Below are positions 57,600-64,000 of a stretch of 64,000 nt of DNA, in pieces; the stretch's first letter is position 1, and the number at the start of each line of letters is the position of its first letter. The position numbers were made by a program, and so were the translations under genes. The stretch lies in the NCBI RefSeq assembly GCF_023065955.2, contig NW_026623100.1:64794727-64858726 (forward strand), in the 5' to 3' direction. The notes beneath the pieces were generated by a model. The model saw nothing but the letters and a program-made list of their open reading frames with translations. It was not told where the DNA came from and searched no databases. This DNA is from Ursus arctos (taxonomy: Eukaryota > Chordata > Mammalia > Carnivora > Ursidae).

Positions 57600-58430
57600 C
57601 CCTCAGAGGCACATCCCGGCCTGGCCGCTGGCGCCTCTGTCTGGAGCAGGGGATGCCGCTGCTCCAAGGGACAGCGCTGGCCGGGTCCTGTGCCCAGCTT
57701 CCTGCGGCAGCCCCCAGCCACACGCCTCCTTCTTGGCCGCCTGGCCTGACCCCTCTCCCCCTCCTCTTTCCTCCTCAGGCTCCTGTCCGTCCCTCCCTCG
57801 GTTCCTTCCGCTCTCCTATTCTCCACTGCTGAGGGGAGTTTGTTCTCTGTGCCCCCCTGGCCTCCTGTGCCTGGTCCCTGCCCCTCTCAGATGCTGTTTC
57901 CTGGGCCTCCACCCCCTTGCCCCAGCTGGCCCTCCTCTGGTCTCCCTATCTGTTTTCCCCAGTGACCGGATCCTGGAGGTGACAGGGCTTTGCCCCTGTG
58001 GCTGTTGAGAGGCGCAAGAGTGGCTGTGGGGCGGGCCCTGGCCTCCCGCCTCCCTCTCTTGCACACTCCCTTCCCCCCTGTCTGGCTGGCGGTCCAGCCT
58101 CCCCCTTCCTCCCCCCACCTCTCCAACCATCGCGCGCCACATCTGCTTCTTGTTAACTCCGGGAAAGAGAGGAAAAAAAAAGGAAAAACAGAGAAATGTG
58201 GAGTTGCCGCCAGGCTTGGGGCCAGCCTCTCAGACGGGCCACATGGAGTGGAGCCGGGGCCAGGGCTGGGGAGGAGGCCCAGGGCTGGTCGCTTAGACAG
58301 GGAACGGGAGCTGGAGCCACAGCTCCCCTGGGGCTAGGGCAAGCCTCCCCTGAGAGAGAAGACCCGAGAGGGGAGCCAGGAGGGAAGAGGAGGGGGGAGG
58401 AGTGTAAAAGGACATCACTCACCTTCTAGT
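57600..58430. other. EMILIN1 upstream region
   Basis: GC-rich and CT-rich DNA directly upstream of the EMILIN1 start. No TATA box could be placed with confidence and no gene is supported. GGGCGGG-type Sp1 sites appear near 58030 on the plus strand. Confidence 0.45.
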
Positions 58431-59369
58431 CCAGCTGCCTCCTTTTACAGATGTGAACAATGAGGCCCAGAACAGCTAAGTATCCTGTCCGGGCAGGCCA
58501 AGCGCAGGGCTCCGATTAGAATCTACATACCTAGGTCAGTGACTTGGGACAAAGCAGGAGGAGAGGAGAGAGGGCTACTGGGCCAGGGACAAGGAGGAAA
58601 AGGACTCCACTGAGGCAGGCAGGAAATTCTGAGAAGCCAGAAGAGGAAGAAAGGAATTTGGAAGTGAGGGCACGCAGCCTTCCATCAGGCATGGAGAGGA
58701 CATGGGCAAGAGAGGAGGACTCATTCTCAAAAAACCACATGAATATGGATCTCAGGCTTGTCTCGGTGAAGGTCAGGCCAGAAGTGGGGGAAGGGAAGGA
58801 GCGAGGCAGACCAGGTGGTATCTGTATCTATGGAGCCCAAAGGAAGTCCTTCCCCAGCCCGGAGGCAAGCCTCAGAGGCTCTGTGGCGGGCAAGGAACTC
58901 AGTCACACTCAACCACCAGCCTGACCTGAAAGCTCCTCTTGAGAGGAGTCCGAATCTGTCAGCTGGCCCCCATTCACCATCTGGCCTCAGCACGGTGCTC
59001 GGGCCCAGGTGTCCCTGTGTGGAGGGGTGCTTGCTTGCAAGAGCGAAGCAGAAGTACCAGACAGAAGGGAGGTGAGCGTGCTGCGTGGAGGTGCCCGGGG
59101 AGCAAAGGCCTGTGTAACACTCTGGAACGAGCACCTGGGACCGCTGGGGAATGGGCCACAGGCACCAAAACAACCAACACAAAGCAGGACAGACAGTGTG
59201 CCAAGGGGGCCAGACAAATGGATGATGTGTTCTGGGTAAGGGGAGGGGAAAGACAGCTGGATGCTCGGGGGAGTCAGACGAGAGCTGTTGGAAGAGAGAG
59301 AGAGGCTGAACAGTGTTGGGGAAAAAAGTGAAGCACAGAGATGGGGGGAGGGGAGAGACTGCAGGCTGG
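58431..59369. other. gene-free interval
   Basis: Contains a short MIR-like piece (about 58435-58530: TTTTACAGATGTGAACAATG). No gene is seen. Confidence 0.4.
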
Positions 59370-59520
59370 GGAAGGAGGCCTGCCTCAGTTTCCTCATTTC
59401 TCAACATGGGAATCGTAACAGCACCCTCCTTCCTAGGTTTGTGAGGATTAAGTTAATACACATAAAGCATTTAGAATCATGCCTGGCACGTGGTACATGT
59501 TTAGTAAGAGCTCTTATCTG
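59370..59520 (-). repeat. MIR fragment
   Basis: CTGCCTCAGTTTCCTCATTT, GTGAGGATTAAGTTAATACA and AATCATGCCTGGCACGTGGT read as the MIR or MIR-like antisense. Confidence 0.7.
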
Positions 59521-61719
59521 TGTCAGGAAAAAGTGGGAACAGAAAGTCAGAGAAGTCGATTGTGGAAAAATTGGGGAAGACCTAGATGACTGGTTAAGAG
59601 CTTGGATTACAAGTTTTTGAGTAGGAGCTTGATAGGCCTTCAGAAAGAAGACGTGGTGGGCAAGAGCCATGGGCAGGGTTTTAGGCACAAGGACGTTGGT
59701 TCCAGCTCCTCCTTTAAGTAATGTGACCACTGCGAACCAATGCCATGACTCCGCTAGAGGTCTGTTGGCTACTGTCTGAGGCGCCTTCGAAATTCTACAC
59801 TGCAAAGTGATGCATCCCGGAAAGAGAAGGCTGTGGTTGCTCGGGGAATGCCCGGGTAATGAGGGGCCAGAGGAAGGGAGACATCACAGAAGATTCTGGG
59901 GTTTGAGCCAGGATGGGGAAGTCAAGATGACGAATGGCTTTCAAAGAAGGATGACCTTAGTCTGGACATACTGAGTTTACGATGAGAATAACATAGCTGG
60001 ATGGCAATAAGTGTCCAGGAGATGGTCAGAGATGTGGGTCTTGTTTCTGGGAACCATTTGCAGGGCAATAGTCGGAAGCCATGAGAAAGGATGCCACCAA
60101 CTCTTCAATGTGACTCTGTGTGATCTGCCTCTGAGGTCCTATGGCCCAGTGTGTGATCTTGGTGGCTGGGAGAAATGTTGGCAAAAAGAAAGGATGGTGA
60201 AAGTGAATGCTCGAATCCACAGAAATGGAAATGTGTGGCTGCCCCTTAGGAGTGTGGGGACTGGTGCAAAGAGAGACTTGAAGGAAACAGTCCCAGGAGA
60301 TCCTGATTGGAGAGCTGCTGTCGGTGGAAGGTTGCAGCGTTGTCCCTCGTCTCTGCATCAGGTCTAGGCCCTGGCCCTGGCCCTGGCCGGAGGCCACCGC
60401 ACTTCAGGTTGCCCAGGCTGCTGCTGTGAGTTTTTTCTCAGATCTTGCCCCCGCCCCCCACGCCGTCTCTCCCTTCAGGGGGCCTCTGACAACCTGAAAA
60501 GTCATCCCAGCCATCTTGTCACTGCCCGGCTGTCACTCATTCCTTAAAGTTTAAATGGGTGCCTCGCTTAAGTTTAAAAATCTGTTGTATTTTAAGTGTG
60601 TCAAGCCAAAAATGTTGGCTTTGAAATCGCATTGCAGTAGGTTGCATTTCATTCAGTCCTGTAATTAGGAGCCAAGACCTAGGGGCTGACATGAATGTTT
60701 GTGATACCTCAAATAAATCAGTGGCTCTGGGTTCCCTGGGGAGGCCTGAGGTGTTGGGCAAGCAGGCCGCAATGGAGACGGAGTTTAGAGAAAATGCACT
60801 GGTGGTGGCGGTGGTATTAGCAAGTAGCCACAGATTTCCAAAGCAATTGGCAAGAGAACTCCTGAGATCAAAAATGGCTAAGTCCTTGGAGGCACTAGGA
60901 CAAGATCCATTCTATAACCTTTCCAAGATAGGAGATTTTCAAGGGTCTAGTGCCAATGGGAAATCTTGGCTATATGGGGCAACTAACACGTTCAGTCAAC
61001 CATCAGTGGTTAAGCAACGAGCTCAGGTGCGGAGGCTGGGATAGCTGGGGGTGCCTGCGGTAAGGAGCATTTCATGTCCAATGCCCTTGTCAGAGGACTG
61101 AATATTGGGAAGAAGAAATGGAGAATAATAGGAAACGGGCCTTGGTTTATGCAAACGTAGATGGGAATTCAAGCTTGTGGGGACTCTAGACCAAAGTCCA
61201 CTCCTGATCAAATGCATATTTTCCTTTTCCTTCCAATCCTTTCTGCAGGTACCATACTTTAAGAGCCAACCTCTCTGGACTCGGGGCCCAGGCCCCTTTC
61301 CTGGGTCTTGTTGCTTTTTCACTCCGCAGACTAATCCTAAACTCATGTCTTTTCCTTGAAAATGTCACACTAATTGCAGAGATTAAGTTCCACATATGCC
61401 CCTCCCCCAGATTCTCACCCTCCTCCAATTCCCCCAAGGGTGAGGCTTTGCCTGTCTCGCTTCCCACATGTTTTTCCACCCAAGCTTTTTTCAAGCTTTG
61501 TTAGTTCTTAGCTGAGTCTAGTTTAGTCCTGGGGACCATTTTTAATTTCAGTTCCTCCAGGCAGTAGGCCAAATGACCTATTCAAGGCTGATTAAGAGTC
61601 GCTGACCTAGGCACAGCATGTTCTGGGAGGTGAAGGATATTTCTGGATGGTTCTAAAACAAATCCTTTTCCTCTTGTCCCTGACCGTAGGATAACCCATC
61701 GAGTCCATGGTTGGACATA
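59521..61719. other. gene-free interval
   Basis: About 59.9-60.2 kb resembles the unassigned dispersed repeat noted near 24.1 and 28.1 kb. GGCCCT is repeated three times near 60366-60387. No exon could be supported between the EMILIN1 and OST4 promoters. Confidence 0.4.
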
Positions 61720-61865
61720 GAGCGTGGAATAGAGGAAAGCGGATCAGGTGACGGTTTCAAATCATTTGTAGAATCCTGGTCAAATCAACTACCTTCTGGG
61801 CCTCAGTTTCCTTCTTTGTAAAATGATCTTGAAGGCCCCCTTCAGCTCTGAAAGTCTATGGTCAA
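61720..61865 (-). repeat. MIR fragment
   Basis: AATCCTGGTCAAATCAACTA, CTGGGCCTCAGTTTCCTTCT and GTAAAATGATCTTGAAGGCC follow the MIR antisense core and tail. Confidence 0.75.
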
Positions 61866-62800
61866 TTGTTTCAGGACAGCCTTGGAAATCTGAAGCACTT
61901 CCAAGGCCTTCCCTCCTGTCATTTGCAGTCTAGAAAGTCGGCTTTCCAGGGTCTAGGTCTGTCTTAACAGTAGATCTAAGCGTCTGGTTGGACTTGGATC
62001 TGCTTCAAATTTCCAGGAGCCACAAAGCATAATGTGTGTAATCCTTTAAGACCTAGACCCTCACTCTCCCAGAGCAGAGCTGGGAACAGACCACTCTCTG
62101 AGGGACACATGAGGAGGAAGTACACGCCTGGGGTTTCCCTATTATGTGGAGGGGACATGGGCTTGGGATTCTAAATAGGAAACTTCTGGGAAATACTGGG
62201 TGGAGGCTGGGGGCTGAAATGGGGGCGGCCAGGGGAATTACAGACTGCTAAAGGCAGAGACTGAGCTTCGGAGTCATTGGCCTGGAGCATGAAGGACAAA
62301 CTGATGGTCCCAGGCCAGGGAGGCCAGCTCTGAGCTAGTGCACCCCTGGCTCATGGTGCACACAGGCAGCAAGACGGTCCCCTGCCCCAGCTGTTCCAGT
62401 CCCATAGCAGCTCCTGTAGTTTTCCTTGGCTCAGAAAAGCAGAGGCGTCCCCTGAGCCCTGGCCCCCCTCTACCGCAAAGCAACTGGCTTCCATTACCCC
62501 TGACAGCTCCAGAGCAACAGCCCAGCCCCCGGCCCCAGGCTGGCTCCGTGCCGTTCCCTTTTATGGTGAAACCGAGGGAAAGCAAGCAGTGAGGGGGGAG
62601 TAGGATCTCCCTGGGGCAGAAGGCTGTACAGCTCCAGTGTCTCTCCCCTCACCAGAGACCCTCAGACATCTACCCACAGTTTTCTTGCTCCCCAGTCACC
62701 CACTCTGCTCAGAACCCACAACCCCCTGGCTCGTCCCAGCCCTTTCCCCCCTTCCCCCTCCCTCACATCCGGGGGGTGATTTCCCACTTGGCTCAAGTCC
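61866..62800. other. gene-free interval
   Basis: Nothing recognised apart from rising GC content toward the OST4 CpG island. Confidence 0.4.
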
Positions 62801-62979
62801 CACGGTTTAGGTTTTGATTCCGGGAGGGTCCGCCCTATTTCCGACGCCCACCTCCGGGGGTGGGTGGAGGCAACGAGCCCAAGTTAGGGAGGCACCGGTC
62901 AGATCACAGGCAGAACCCTTCCACTTGACGGCTGTGGGGCAAAAAGGCGGGCGCCGAGCAGAGGAGCCCCCGGCCGCCC

Positions 62980-63541
62980 CAGCTCTCTCCCCATTCTGTA
63001 CCGCCTCTCACCCCCCTTTCCGCTGCCGGGGCCAGGGAGGGGACCCTGAGGGCAGGGCCCAAAGGAAGCACCTGGCTGGGCCGAGCCGGGAAGCGGAGGG
63101 TGGGCAGCAGCGCGCGGGGCCAGGGCAGGAAAGGGGGTCGGAATCTAGGGGTCCGGCCGAGCCTCTCACCCGGCCACGCCGCCGCACCCTCGCCCTAGCC
63201 CGCCGCCCGGCTCCCGGGAGGCCACCACGGCGCTGCTTGGTCCCCGGCCGCGCCAGCGGCGGCCAGCTGTGGCCAGCTGCGTCCCGCCGGCCCCAGGCGC
63301 GCGTCCGCGGCTCGCCCGCCCCCTACGGCTGGCCTTCCCTCCGCAGCCCCGCCCGAGACCCCGCCCCTTGCGATGCGCCGCGGGGAGCAGGCGAGACGGC
63401 GGGGCTAGAGAGCCCGTTCCGACCAAGCGGCACGGCCGGAAGTGCCTGGTTTGGGCTTGCGCTCGCGCTACCAACTTCCGGGCTGGGACTCCTACCTCCG
63501 GCTAGTACGCAGACGGCAGCACCCGGAGCCCAGCTGATCAG
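62980..63541 (+). promoter_or_regulatory. OST4: OST4 CpG island, promoter and leader exon
   Basis: CpG-dense stretch ending in a splice donor, CTGATCAG/GTGAGA, at 63541/63542, the likely end of non-coding exon 1. Two ETS-type sites of opposite orientation lie upstream: CCGGAAGTG at 63436-63444 and ACTTCCGG at 63474-63481. No TATA box. This is the usual layout of a housekeeping gene. Confidence 0.7.
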
Positions 63542-63545
63542 GTGA

Positions 63546-63779
<234 letters not shown>

Positions 63780-63802
63780 AAGTGGCGCTTTCTCCGCCCC
63801 AG

Positions 63803-64000
63803 GTAACGGTCCGGGGCTTAGCGCCCAGCCCCCGGAGAGTGGAGTGGCGAGGCCGCGCCAGGCTCTGCAGGGTTCGAAACTTCAAATCAGAAAGTGTCGG
63901 GCCAACCATGGTACAGTCCAGAACTGAGCCCCTTTATCCACACACAGTAGGGAGAGCCTTGCAGTGCCCTGCCCTCTCCCCCTTAAACTGCTCCCTGCTA
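63803..64000 (+). other. OST4: OST4 downstream intron or 3' region
   Basis: Sequence after the post-stop donor at 63802/63803. The rest of OST4, including its poly(A) signal, lies beyond the right edge or was not recognised. Confidence 0.4.

Overview
The window is nuclear DNA from a carnivoran mammal. Short tRNA-derived SINEs with the carnivore head (GGCGCCTGGGTGGCTCAGTC and its complement) occur about fifteen times. Their body and tail variants look most like those of arctoid caniforms, with bears the best guess; that is a judgement from recall, not an alignment. Coding genes have GT-AG introns and match the conserved block of human 2p23.3 (PRR30, PREB, ABHD1, CGREF1, KHK, EMILIN1, OST4), read here in reverse order and orientation.

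Layout. 1-9.1 kb is gene-free and dominated by SINEs, old LINE-1 fragments and an LTR-like repeat. 9.1-11.3 kb is PRR30 (+), followed at once by an LTR on the opposite strand and a second LTR-like block. 13.6-17.6 kb is PREB (+) with a CpG-rich promoter; all nine coding exons could be placed. 17.6-22.9 kb is ABHD1 (-), tail to tail with PREB. 23-35 kb is mostly repeats, with a CpG island near 26.4-27.0 kb that is probably the distant CGREF1 promoter. 35.4-37.9 kb is the coding part of CGREF1 (+). 39.1-49.4 kb is KHK (-), including both mutually exclusive exons 3A and 3C. 50.3-57.6 kb is EMILIN1 (-), eight exons. 57.6-63.4 kb is non-coding. 63.4-63.8 kb is OST4 (+), a 37-residue protein.

The genes do not form one pathway. 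PREB (SEC12) and OST4 serve the early secretory route and N-glycosylation, EMILIN1 and CGREF1 are secreted, KHK starts fructose breakdown, and PRR30 has no known function. Exon coordinates were derived by hand from splice sites, reading phase and agreement with remembered human proteins. PREB (418 aa), KHK (298 aa), EMILIN1 (1020 aa), CGREF1 (261 aa), PRR30 (400 aa) and OST4 (37 aa) all read through without lesions.

The most notable result is ABHD1. Its nine exons are all present and sum to one base short of the expected 405-codon frame, but the exon 2 donor reads GG instead of GT and exon 8 carries a one-base deletion that leads to a stop before the catalytic Asp and His. It looks like a recent unitary pseudogene, or a null allele or assembly error. 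Other points of interest are a GC-AG intron in KHK, overlapping poly(A) hexamers between PREB and ABHD1, two tandem SINEs with three copies of one target site, a near-perfect 34-bp palindrome, and intronic ZNF143-like motif clusters. I saw no new gene system, CRISPR array, rRNA or functional tRNA gene.
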